Part shown: positions 17,082-24,370 of the stretch, piece by piece
Layout: the number at the start of each line of letters is the position of its first letter
How positions within the stretch are numbered: position 1 is the first letter of the stretch
Source: a virus
IMG/VR virus record: IMGVR_UViG_3300025648_000012
Location: 78,722 to 142,721 of that record
Length of the DNA: 64,000 bases
Reading direction: 5' to 3' (one strand)
Notes under the pieces: model-generated
Databases searched by the model: none
What the model was told of the DNA's origin: nothing
Seen by the model: only the letters and a program-made list of their open reading frames with translations
Program-made: the position numbers and the translations under genes

Positions 17082-17919
17082 ATATGCAGTAATTGGTACT
17101 AATAGCGCTGGAAAATCTACAGCTACGTATTTAGCCTGTGGTATTCTAAAACAACAAGGAATAAACGTTGATGGAATTTTTCAACAGGATAGGCGCAGAC
17201 CATTTCCTACAGAGTTAATGGGAAAGTACTTAGAAGCTCATTATTGGCAGTTAGCTAATTTAATTTCTGTTGAGTCTTACTTTTCTCTAATACAGTCTGG
17301 TACAGACGTTATTTTATCCGATCGTTCAGTATTTGACTTATTTGAGTACGCTAAATTTCAATGGCCTCAATCTATTGGGGCTCTCGAGCAATTTATTTTG
17401 ACCTATACTGCTACTTATACCAAGTTATTTTATTTGAAACCTATAGAGTATGTTGATGATGGTCAAAGACCTCCCAAAGATTTTGTTAATGCTGTTGACG
17501 TTTTAATTGAAAAAGACTTACCGGTTAATACAATAAGAATCCCTTTACAAAGAAATTCTGGAGTAAACCCTGGTGAGTTCATAGCTCAAAGAATAGCTTA
17601 CGATTTGAAGTTAGCTAAATTAGGTTTAAACTCTATAAATTCTCGCCTTATTGGCAGTAGAGGGTGTATGACTCACCGCATAGATTCTGATTGGGATATT
17701 GTAACTACAGTAGGTGAAATTGAAAAGAATCCTTTGCTAAACTCTATTGAAAAAAGAAAAGATAGTGGAAAAAATTCTAATTCAAGAGGTCTGCTTGGAA
17801 AAGCTCCAACTCCCTGTTATATAGTAAAGAGTTCAACTTTTGACATTATAGTTCATGAGACCATTGAAGAAGTTATACTGTACGACTCAATAACTCCTTA
17901 TACGGAAATTTTTCTATGA
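17050..17919 (+). CDS. fused P-loop kinase and minimal nucleotidyltransferase
   Basis: The N-terminal domain is a NadR/deoxynucleoside-kinase-like P-loop NTPase: Walker A GTNSAGKST (16-24), ILSDRSVFDLFEYAKF (88-103) and the YVDDGQRPP loop (134-142). The C-terminal domain has the Pol-beta-type nucleotidyltransferase signature: GS at 202-203 and then DSDWD at 212-216 with exactly the canonical spacing, plus a third carboxylate in STFDIIV (D265). This pairing of kinase and nucleotidyltransferase could first phosphorylate and then activate or transfer a small molecule. Its start overlaps galE and its end overlaps dpdA, tying it to the modification island. The substrate is unknown. Confidence 0.75.
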   Translation: MQTIVHSSIPKYAVIGTNSAGKSTATYLACGILKQQGINVDGIFQQDRRRPFPTELMGKYLEAHYWQLANLISVESYFSLIQSGTDVILSDRSVFDLFEYAKFQWPQSIGALEQFILTYTATYTKLFYLKPIEYVDDGQRPPKDFVNAVDVLIEKDLPVNTIRIPLQRNSGVNPGEFIAQRIAYDLKLAKLGLNSINSRLIGSRGCMTHRIDSDWDIVTTVGEIEKNPLLNSIEKRKDSGKNSNSRGLLGKAPTPCYIVKSSTFDIIVHETIEEVILYDSITPYTEIFL

Positions 17920-19253
17920 AACTTTCTAGGGATACAACTTTAGATAAAAAACTTCCTACTATTGGATATCATTATGCTCCAGCTGGGGCAGATAAGATAT
18001 CCACCACAAACTTAAAATGTACTCCATATAATGAATATGCTCCAAAAATTAAAAAAATTAAAAAGGGGAGTACCATTATAACTGTTTGTTATGGGTTTAA
18101 TAAGAAACTAACATTAAGTAGAGTTTTGCCCCTCAAAGATGCACAAATTACAGGAATAACCATACTCAAAAAAGCAAAGGTTAGCCTGTATAATGCCACC
18201 ATGTTAACGGTAAACGAAACAACCCATACTCGACTAAATAACATAAGAAAGGCAAGTTACACTATTCAAGATAGCGGTGGGTTTCAGCTGTGGTCTGGAG
18301 TTGAGGACTTTTTAGACCCAAAATTGATAAAGAATAAACACACTCTTTGGGCAGATTCCGGCGTAGGATTAGACTTACCCCTTAGTGGCTGTTCAGATGA
18401 AAAGGTATTTTTAGCCGGAGCTAAAATGCTAGCGGCAAACAACCAAGTAATGAAAAGCAATAAGTACAACTTGATGAACGTTTCTCACGGAGGAACCTTA
18501 AAGGGTCGAGAAAAATGGCTAAACATTGTGCTTGAGGACCCTCAAACTTCAATGTGCATTGCTGGTCTACGGGCTACAGCGATGCAACAAAATATCTCGG
18601 GAGTAGGGGACAGAATATCTCCAGTAGCATTTATTTCTCACGTTCTTTTTACAATTCTTAAAACTCAAAAATACTATCAGCATTATCACGTATTAGGTGT
18701 AGCTACAGGATGGCAAATGTTTCTACTTTCATTGGTAGCCCATAACTTAGGTAAAACTATAACCTCAGATTCCGCTACAGCTCAACTTTCTGCTAAATCT
18801 GGATTCTTTTTAGAAAGCGACTCCCTAAAACCCCTTGGAAGAATACCGAAATCTGTAAGACAATCATATTGCAACTGTGAAGCTTGTAACTTAGTTGGTA
18901 ACAAATACTGGTTTTATGTTGTAGACCAGCTTACTATGCTCCATAACTTGTATAGTTTAATAGATTGCGCTGAAACTGCTAACCGCTATGCTGAATATGC
19001 TATAAAAAATAATGTTTCTTTTTCTGACATAACTACTGTGGTTTTAGGATCTACCTCATCAACCAAGCACACTGATAAGGCTATTTTTGAGGCGGTTAAA
19101 TTAGTAAAAACTACAGATTATAAAAAGTTAAAGGAAGTTTCAGTTTTTACTACTCCTACAACTCTGTTTACTCAAAAAGACGAGCTAATTCAGACGCGTA
19201 AAGTCCTTAAAAAATATGGAGAATATTATGGAACCTCCTTTTTTACTCCGTAG
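17916..19253 (+). CDS. dpdA: DpdA-type 7-deazaguanine DNA transglycosylase (TGT-like)
   Basis: It is a member of the tRNA-guanine transglycosylase superfamily. The base-binding DSGGFQ motif is at residues 119-124, a later SDSATAQL segment lies near 284-291, and the structural zinc set C-x-C-x2-C plus a distant His is at C319, C321, C324 and H343. Phage TGT-like proteins beside folE, queD and queE are DpdA enzymes, which exchange guanine for a 7-deazaguanine base in DNA; that substrate is inferred from context, since the sequence alone cannot exclude tRNA. It overlaps the kinase gene by 4 bases (ATGA) and the next gene by 26. Confidence 0.88.
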   Translation: MKLSRDTTLDKKLPTIGYHYAPAGADKISTTNLKCTPYNEYAPKIKKIKKGSTIITVCYGFNKKLTLSRVLPLKDAQITGITILKKAKVSLYNATMLTVNETTHTRLNNIRKASYTIQDSGGFQLWSGVEDFLDPKLIKNKHTLWADSGVGLDLPLSGCSDEKVFLAGAKMLAANNQVMKSNKYNLMNVSHGGTLKGREKWLNIVLEDPQTSMCIAGLRATAMQQNISGVGDRISPVAFISHVLFTILKTQKYYQHYHVLGVATGWQMFLLSLVAHNLGKTITSDSATAQLSAKSGFFLESDSLKPLGRIPKSVRQSYCNCEACNLVGNKYWFYVVDQLTMLHNLYSLIDCAETANRYAEYAIKNNVSFSDITTVVLGSTSSTKHTDKAIFEAVKLVKTTDYKKLKEVSVFTTPTTLFTQKDELIQTRKVLKKYGEYYGTSFFTP

Positions 19254-19722
19254 TCAAGAACCACATTTATTTACTGGAATAGAAGTCGAGCATTCCCCGT
19301 ATTTTGGAGAAAAAACTCTTTTTGTAGTTGGAACCGTTGAAAAAGAAAAAATAGAAAAAGCTCTAAAAATAGAAAACTGTACGCATTTATATTTGGGAGC
19401 TAATCAACACTTTTCAGATTACGTAATTGAGTTAGCAAAAGAATTTAGTAACTTAATTCACGTAACTGTTGATATTCCTTATTTGCTATATATAGATGAA
19501 GTGTTTAGTAATGAGCTACTTCACCCAAGTCTTAAAAAAGTACACTTTATGCTCAGTGCCCCACTTGTAGTTTCACACAGATTACTTTCCATTAAAGTTG
19601 ATGATTCTGTAAATAATAGGCGTAATCCAGGAGTGTGGGTGTTTCCTATTACGTCAAATACTAAAAATTTTACACCTTGGTCAGCTTATAAAAATGATGT
19701 ACTTTTAGGAGAAAAGTTTTGA
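19228..19722 (+). CDS. conserved phage protein of the modification island (164 aa)
   Basis: The ATG at 19228 is preferred because GGAG at 19218-19221 lies six bases upstream; an ATG at 19216 is in frame. Motifs seen: VEHSPYFGEKTLFVVG near the N-terminus, HLYLGANQHFS in the middle and NPGVWVF ... FTPWSAY near the C-terminus. I recall an uncharacterised phage family with the same three landmarks, but cannot name a function. Its tight overlap with both dpdA and the glycosyltransferase gene argues for a role in base modification or its regulation. Confidence 0.65.
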   Translation: MEPPFLLRSQEPHLFTGIEVEHSPYFGEKTLFVVGTVEKEKIEKALKIENCTHLYLGANQHFSDYVIELAKEFSNLIHVTVDIPYLLYIDEVFSNELLHPSLKKVHFMLSAPLVVSHRLLSIKVDDSVNNRRNPGVWVFPITSNTKNFTPWSAYKNDVLLGEKF

Positions 19723-20897
19723 AAGTATTTTATATGGGGTTAGAATCAATAGTCTCAAGATACACCTACCAATTAACTAATTGGAATACTCGAGTATTTG
19801 AGGAGCTTGGAGTTAATTACGAGATAGTTACTGGGGAAGAAATTCCAGAGGCTAAAGGACATATTTTAGTAGGTTCAGTTTTGGATGCGCATAACCGAGG
19901 ATACTACTCTTTAACGCAAACAGCTAATTTGGTAAAACTACACCAACAAGGTAATATAACCAGTACAGATGTAATTTTTTATGAGGATATGTTTACTCCA
20001 GGAATAGAAATTCTTCCTTATATTTTTGCTCAAGTTCCTATGAATAAACGACCTAAAGTTTTTGTTAGGTGTTTAGCGCAAACTATTGACCCAGACGATT
20101 TTACTAACCGGGAAGGTATGTTTGGTTTCATGAGAAGGTACGAACAGTTAGTAGATTCTTTCGTTACTGGCATTCTATGCGCTTCGGAAGAGATGGTGGC
20201 TAACTTAAAAATTGCTGGATTTAAGTCTGACTTGTATGTAACTGGTTTACCCTTTGGTAAAGCTGAAGTTCAAGAGAGAGTTACACCTACTCCTTTTGAA
20301 AACCGTCCGAAAACTGTAGTATTTGCTGCTCGGTGGGATAGTGAAAAACAACCTAAATTTTTTATAGAGGTTGCAAAATTAGTAAAGAAAAAACTTGGAA
20401 ATTCAGTAAAATTTGTAGTCTTGAGTGGAAGAAAAGGAATAAACTCAAATGATTTAGACTTGAAGACTGCTGCTATTGAGGCTATTCAAGACTCAACTAT
20501 TGAGTGGAAAGATGGGCTTTCCAAAAATGAATACTACACGTGGCTAAATAACAGTAGAGTTCTTTTTAATTGTGCATTGCAAGATTGGGTTAGTAATACG
20601 GTAAGTGAAGCCGATGCTTTAGGCTGCAATACTGTTTTTCCTGCGTATAGATCTTTTCCAGAGGTTTTCAAAAGTAGCCGAGAACATTTGTATATACCGT
20701 TTAATGTGGAAGACGCAGCACTCCTCATTGAAAAAAATATAGAACAACCACAATCTGATTTAGGAGAAGTTTCTAGTAATCAGAATCTTTCCATATATAA
20801 AACAGTCAAAATTTTTCAGGGAGTAGGTAAAGAGTACCTACGGTCAAATTTAGACTATAGAGGAAAGTTGTACGGAGCAATTTCAAAAGGAGATTAA
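19719..20897 (+). CDS. glycosyltransferase, GT4-like (GT-B fold)
   Basis: The C-terminal half has the GT-B nucleotide-sugar site: KTVVFAARWDSEKQP (a strand then R/K-rich loop as in GT4 enzymes), FVVLSGRKG, then NSRVLFNCALQDWVSNTVSEADALGC, where the acidic E-A-x-A-x-G run contacts the sugar nucleotide. The N-terminal half is the acceptor domain. It has no signal peptide or membrane segment, so it acts in the cytoplasm. Being located between dpdA and queE with galE nearby suggests glycosylation of the modified base or DNA; other acceptors, such as virion proteins, are possible. ATGA-type overlap with the previous gene. Confidence 0.85.
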   Translation: MKVFYMGLESIVSRYTYQLTNWNTRVFEELGVNYEIVTGEEIPEAKGHILVGSVLDAHNRGYYSLTQTANLVKLHQQGNITSTDVIFYEDMFTPGIEILPYIFAQVPMNKRPKVFVRCLAQTIDPDDFTNREGMFGFMRRYEQLVDSFVTGILCASEEMVANLKIAGFKSDLYVTGLPFGKAEVQERVTPTPFENRPKTVVFAARWDSEKQPKFFIEVAKLVKKKLGNSVKFVVLSGRKGINSNDLDLKTAAIEAIQDSTIEWKDGLSKNEYYTWLNNSRVLFNCALQDWVSNTVSEADALGCNTVFPAYRSFPEVFKSSREHLYIPFNVEDAALLIEKNIEQPQSDLGEVSSNQNLSIYKTVKIFQGVGKEYLRSNLDYRGKLYGAISKGD

Positions 20898-20898
20898 A

Positions 20899-21090
20899 AT
20901 GTTAGTACGGTTTAGTTTAGCAAATGGAGGAGATTTTGCAGTTACTCCCTCCAATGTTGTAGCAGTGTATTGGGGCAAAAAAGAAAACTCTGTTGACTGT
21001 ATTCCAACTACAATCGTTCTTGGGACTGGTGAGGAATTCAATACAGAAGAAAGCTTTGACGAAGTATTAGAAAAACTTGGTTCCATTTAG
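20899..21090 (+). CDS. small beta-rich protein, FlbD-like shape (63 aa)
   Basis: AAAGGAG precedes the ATG. The sequence alternates short strands with an NGGDF turn and ends in a Glu-rich helix (ESFDEVLEKL). The pattern resembles the small FlbD-type fold seen in various short phage and flagellar proteins, but no function follows from it. It separates the glycosyltransferase from queE without a gap of any length. Confidence 0.5.
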   Translation: MLVRFSLANGGDFAVTPSNVVAVYWGKKENSVDCIPTTIVLGTGEEFNTEESFDEVLEKLGSI

Positions 21091-21099
21091 GCTTATTCC

Positions 21100-21900
21100 A
21101 TGTTTAATTATACTGAACTTTTTTATTCATTGCAGGGCGAAGGGGAAAGAGCTGGCGTACCCTCTGTTTTCCTCCGTTTGTTTGGCTGCAATTTGAGATG
21201 TCCTGGCTTCTACGGTAAACAAAAGGTAGACTCTATTGACCCTTCCCAATACTCCAAGTTTGAAGATTTGCCCCTCATGGACGGTGGATGTGACACCTAC
21301 GCTTCTATTTACCCCCAATTTTCTAAATTTGCTCAAAAGATTACAGTAGAAGAACTTGTTAAAAAGCTGTCTAGTTTTGATTGCCGAGACCTGGTTATTA
21401 CCGGTGGAGAGCCACTGTTACCGGGGAATCAACGTAGGTTAGTAGAGCTACTTACTAACTTTGAGTTTAGCAGCTTACCTTTTGATGTAATTACGTTTGA
21501 AACGAATGGTACGCAAGAACTAATTCCTGAGATGGTAAAAGCAGTGGAGGACACAGGATTTACATACTTATTTTCTGTTTCTCCAAAATTGTCTAATTCA
21601 GGTGAAACAGAAGAAGCAAGAAAAGTAAGACTACAGTTAGATTTTAAGCAGGAACCGGAATGTTCAAATACTCAATACCTTAAGTTTGTTATAGCAACAA
21701 GAAAGGATGCGGAGGAAGCATTGCAGCTAGCCATGGAACTAGGAGCTACTCCTTTGAGTATTTATTTTATGCCGATGGGTGGAATTGTATCCACCTATGA
21801 ATTACACAAAACTGCTGTAGCTAACTTGGCTTTGGAGTATGGAGTTAGGTACTCTGATAGATTGCAAGTTCCACTATTTAAGAACGATTGGGGCACCTAA
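21100..21900 (+). CDS. queE: QueE, 7-carboxy-7-deazaguanine synthase (radical SAM)
   Basis: It opens LFYSLQGEGERAG, a QueE hallmark, then FLRLFGCNLRC with C30 and C34, and a third Cys at C64 (GGCDTY), so the cluster ligands are spread as C-x3-C-x29-C rather than compact CxxxCxxC. The SAM-binding ITGGEPLL motif follows near residue 107. It rearranges 6-carboxytetrahydropterin into 7-carboxy-7-deazaguanine. The extended cluster loop is known from some QueE members. Its product could feed DpdA directly or after QueC, which is not found in this window. Confidence 0.92.
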   Translation: MFNYTELFYSLQGEGERAGVPSVFLRLFGCNLRCPGFYGKQKVDSIDPSQYSKFEDLPLMDGGCDTYASIYPQFSKFAQKITVEELVKKLSSFDCRDLVITGGEPLLPGNQRRLVELLTNFEFSSLPFDVITFETNGTQELIPEMVKAVEDTGFTYLFSVSPKLSNSGETEEARKVRLQLDFKQEPECSNTQYLKFVIATRKDAEEALQLAMELGATPLSIYFMPMGGIVSTYELHKTAVANLALEYGVRYSDRLQVPLFKNDWGT

Positions 21901-21901
21901 T

Positions 21902-22135
21902 ATGAAAACACAAAAATTTAGTCACAGAGAATTAGTAAAGTCCAAGTTAGAGCAATTAGGTCGAGTTGATACCGCTTTAGCCAAATCTTTAGGAATTTCA
22001 AGGCTACCTGTTCAGATTGAAAGGTTAAGAAAACAAGGTATGAAAATTAACTTGATCCGTGAGTATACAGGGTCAATGTACTATATGTTAGAAAACTATA
22101 CGCTCAAAAAAGGTGCTCAAAATGACTTACAGTGA
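21902..22135 (+). CDS. small helix-turn-helix protein (77 aa)
   Basis: The ATG at 21902 abuts the queE stop (TAATATG). The segment VDTALAKSLGISRLPVQIERLRKQG reads as a helix-turn-helix, where ALAKSLGIS forms the first helix and turn and the next helix would contact DNA; a winged C-terminus with Tyr-rich strands follows. It is probably a DNA-binding regulator, possibly of the modification genes around it. No partner operator is evident. Confidence 0.55.
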   Translation: MKTQKFSHRELVKSKLEQLGRVDTALAKSLGISRLPVQIERLRKQGMKINLIREYTGSMYYMLENYTLKKGAQNDLQ

Positions 22136-22343
22136 AAATAACAAGTACATAGATGTTCTGAATTCCTACATTAAGGAAGACACTGCATTAGTTAATTACT
22201 ATAATAAAACTTTGAAGTTGCCTTCTGGAGAAATAGGAAATAGATTACTTTTAGTGGAAACTAGACTACTTAATTTGTCAAAACTTGTTTGTGAGCTTAT
22301 TACAGAGCTAGGAACAAATAAACAGTTACCAAAATACTACTGA
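22122..22343 (+). CDS. hypothetical helical protein (73 aa)
   Basis: The ATG at 22122 overlaps the preceding stop (ATG ... TGA); a GTG at 22113 is in frame upstream. The protein is all-helical with Leu, Tyr and Asn. It has no recognised family and lies directly before folE. Confidence 0.5.
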   Translation: MTYSENNKYIDVLNSYIKEDTALVNYYNKTLKLPSGEIGNRLLLVETRLLNLSKLVCELITELGTNKQLPKYY

Positions 22344-22352
22344 GGAATAAAA

Positions 22353-23027
22353 GTGGCTAATACTGACGAAGCATTAGGAGCGGAAATAGGAACAATTTTA
22401 AGAAACAAGGGAATAGAAACTCCCATGTTTGGATCGAACTACCTGGACAACTTTTCAAAAATAGAAACACTGGCTCCATTAGTTGAGTCCATTCTAACAA
22501 TTCTTGGAATGGACTTGAAAGATGATTCTCTTAGGGATACGCCAAAACGTGTTTCTAAGATGTTTATTGAAGAATTGTTCTATGGGCTTGACTACAGCAA
22601 CTTTCCGGCATGTACAGCCGTGGATAATAAGATGCACTATGACGAAATGCTACTTGAGGGAGGTATAACGGTAAACTCTCAGTGTGAGCACCACCTTGTA
22701 CCGTTCAAAGGACATGCGTACGTTGCATATTTACCAGCCAATAAAGTATTGGGGTTATCCAAGTTTAACCGAATAGTAGATTTCTTTAGCAGAAGGCCAC
22801 AAGTTCAGGAGAGGCTAACAGTACAGATTGGTACCTCCATACAGCATATTGTAGAAACGCCAAATGTTGCGGTTGTACTAGAATGTTCTCATTTTTGTGT
22901 TCAATGCCGTGGAGTAAAAGATTCTGATAGTTGGACTGCAACGTCAATGCTCGGGGGTATTTTTAAGGAACAAGCGGTTAGAGTTGAGTTGTTTTCTCTA
23001 ATAAACGGTAGACGAGGGAGGCATTAG
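22353..23027 (+). CDS. folE: FolE, GTP cyclohydrolase I
   Basis: The zinc ligands are in place: C111 and H114 in NSQCEHH and C182 in HFCVQCRGV. Further hallmarks are GLSKFNRIVDFFSRRPQVQE and the final ATSMLGG. The enzyme makes dihydroneopterin triphosphate from GTP, the first step of 7-deazaguanine synthesis shared with folate synthesis. It has a GTG start with AGGA upstream and length 224 aa, normal for the family. With queD and queE it completes a pathway to 7-carboxy-7-deazaguanine. Confidence 0.96.
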   Translation: MANTDEALGAEIGTILRNKGIETPMFGSNYLDNFSKIETLAPLVESILTILGMDLKDDSLRDTPKRVSKMFIEELFYGLDYSNFPACTAVDNKMHYDEMLLEGGITVNSQCEHHLVPFKGHAYVAYLPANKVLGLSKFNRIVDFFSRRPQVQERLTVQIGTSIQHIVETPNVAVVLECSHFCVQCRGVKDSDSWTATSMLGGIFKEQAVRVELFSLINGRRGRH

Positions 23028-23033
23028 TAATCC

Positions 23034-23456
23034 ATGTCAATGACTTTAGACGATATTATTAAAAAATGCAAACCATTACAAAAGGATCTTGCTCTGTATG
23101 TAAAATTTAGGTCTATAAAAACAGGGAAGCAAGATGACGTGTATCCATTTATTGCTGCAAAAGCTTATTCAACTAAGCGTAGATTACCGGACGGACGTAT
23201 GGTAACCAATGTAAATCCGGAAACTTACATTGCAGTAATTATGGTTATTGACAATAAAAAACACGTCAAGGTATCCTGTAGCTGTCCTTCCTTCAACTAT
23301 GGAGGTTTTGAGTATTCTTTAGCTAAAAAAGGGGCTGCAGATATACAATATGGAGACGGGTCTGCACCGGATATAAAAAATCCAAAAAGAATTCCAGGAA
23401 TGTGCAAGCACCTTGTTGCTTTAAGAAGTTATGTTAAGACAAAGTACAAGTTCTAA
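23034..23456 (+). CDS. SWIM-type zinc-finger protein
   Basis: The C-terminal half has CSCPSFNYGG ... GMCKHLVAL, a C-x-C-x(n)-C-x-H arrangement diagnostic of the SWIM zinc finger, which binds nucleic acids or proteins. The N-terminal half is basic and beta-rich. The long loop between the metal pairs is larger than usual. The ATG at 23034 or 23040 could start it. It overlaps the sigma factor gene by one base, which might suggest co-expression with the transcription switch. Confidence 0.75.
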   Translation: MSMTLDDIIKKCKPLQKDLALYVKFRSIKTGKQDDVYPFIAAKAYSTKRRLPDGRMVTNVNPETYIAVIMVIDNKKHVKVSCSCPSFNYGGFEYSLAKKGAADIQYGDGSAPDIKNPKRIPGMCKHLVALRSYVKTKYKF

Positions 23457-24352
23457 TGGCAAAAACTTACCGTAAAAGTGAATCCTTTGAAGTTCTAAAA
23501 ACAGTAAAAGACTACAAAGATAATCTCACAACTTACCAATGGCTTAATACTCTTGATTTCTTTATTGAGGAGGCCGTTAAACCTTTGGCGTTCGCGCTAC
23601 CTACACTCACAAAAAACTTTTTAGCATTAGTTGCTGCTAAACAGGTCATAAATTCCCATACTCGTTATTGCCGAGGAGAAAAACAATCGTTAGTAATAAA
23701 CATTTTTAATTTCCTGTGTACGGAAAAAGTAGAGTACCTAAGTGCAATAACTGTAAATAGGGGGATATGGTTTGGATTCTTTTCCTTAGCCCAGGGAACA
23801 GTAGAACCCTATATGTCAGTTATGAGTAATCCAGCCCAGTACTCCCAGTACCTAGTAGCCAAGGATTGGGAGCAAAAAAGACCTATTTGGCAATTCATTA
23901 AACAATCACAATACTGGCAGGACAAGGCATCATGGTTCAAGTCAATAATAGTTCAAAAATTTACAAGGTTGGCGTTAAACCGAGCAAAAGCATCGTATAC
24001 TGCAATCGGTCATATAGTTGACTTAGATGATATTATCTCAGTTAATTTGCAATTTGTAAATAAAGCAGTAGAGAGGTGTGATACAAACAAGGGTACGTTA
24101 GCCACCTTTGTAAACACTTGGTTGTACTCTGCCAATGCAGAAGTTAAAAAGTTAATTTCAAAGAATGAAATGTCTTTGAATGACGAATTGTTAGTTGCGG
24201 ATCAATCTGTCTCATGGGAAATGGAACGCTCTATGTCTGCAATAGCTAAAGAAGTAGACAAAGAAGGGTATGTTAGAGCCGTTCTTGGCATACCTGAGTA
24301 TTTTACAGCAGTAGATTACCAAGTGCTTCAAAAAGCAGCAAAAGTAAGTTAA
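23456..24352 (+). CDS. sigma-70-like factor, candidate late sigma (T4 gp55-like)
   Basis: The central region resembles sigma region 2: HIVDLDDIISVNLQFVNKAV followed by CDTNKGTLATFVNTWLY, matching the D-L-x-Q-x(n)-A-x-x-K-F-D-x-x-K-G-x-F-x-T-x-A pattern that binds RNA polymerase and the -10 element. There is no clear region 4, which recalls T4 gp55, the late factor that works with the sliding clamp. Length 298 aa is longer than gp55 because of an N-terminal helical extension. The ORF overlaps the previous stop. Late genes for head and tail lie downstream. Confidence 0.72.
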   Translation: MAKTYRKSESFEVLKTVKDYKDNLTTYQWLNTLDFFIEEAVKPLAFALPTLTKNFLALVAAKQVINSHTRYCRGEKQSLVINIFNFLCTEKVEYLSAITVNRGIWFGFFSLAQGTVEPYMSVMSNPAQYSQYLVAKDWEQKRPIWQFIKQSQYWQDKASWFKSIIVQKFTRLALNRAKASYTAIGHIVDLDDIISVNLQFVNKAVERCDTNKGTLATFVNTWLYSANAEVKKLISKNEMSLNDELLVADQSVSWEMERSMSAIAKEVDKEGYVRAVLGIPEYFTAVDYQVLQKAAKVS

Positions 24353-24370
24353 ATTTAAGGAGAAATAAGA

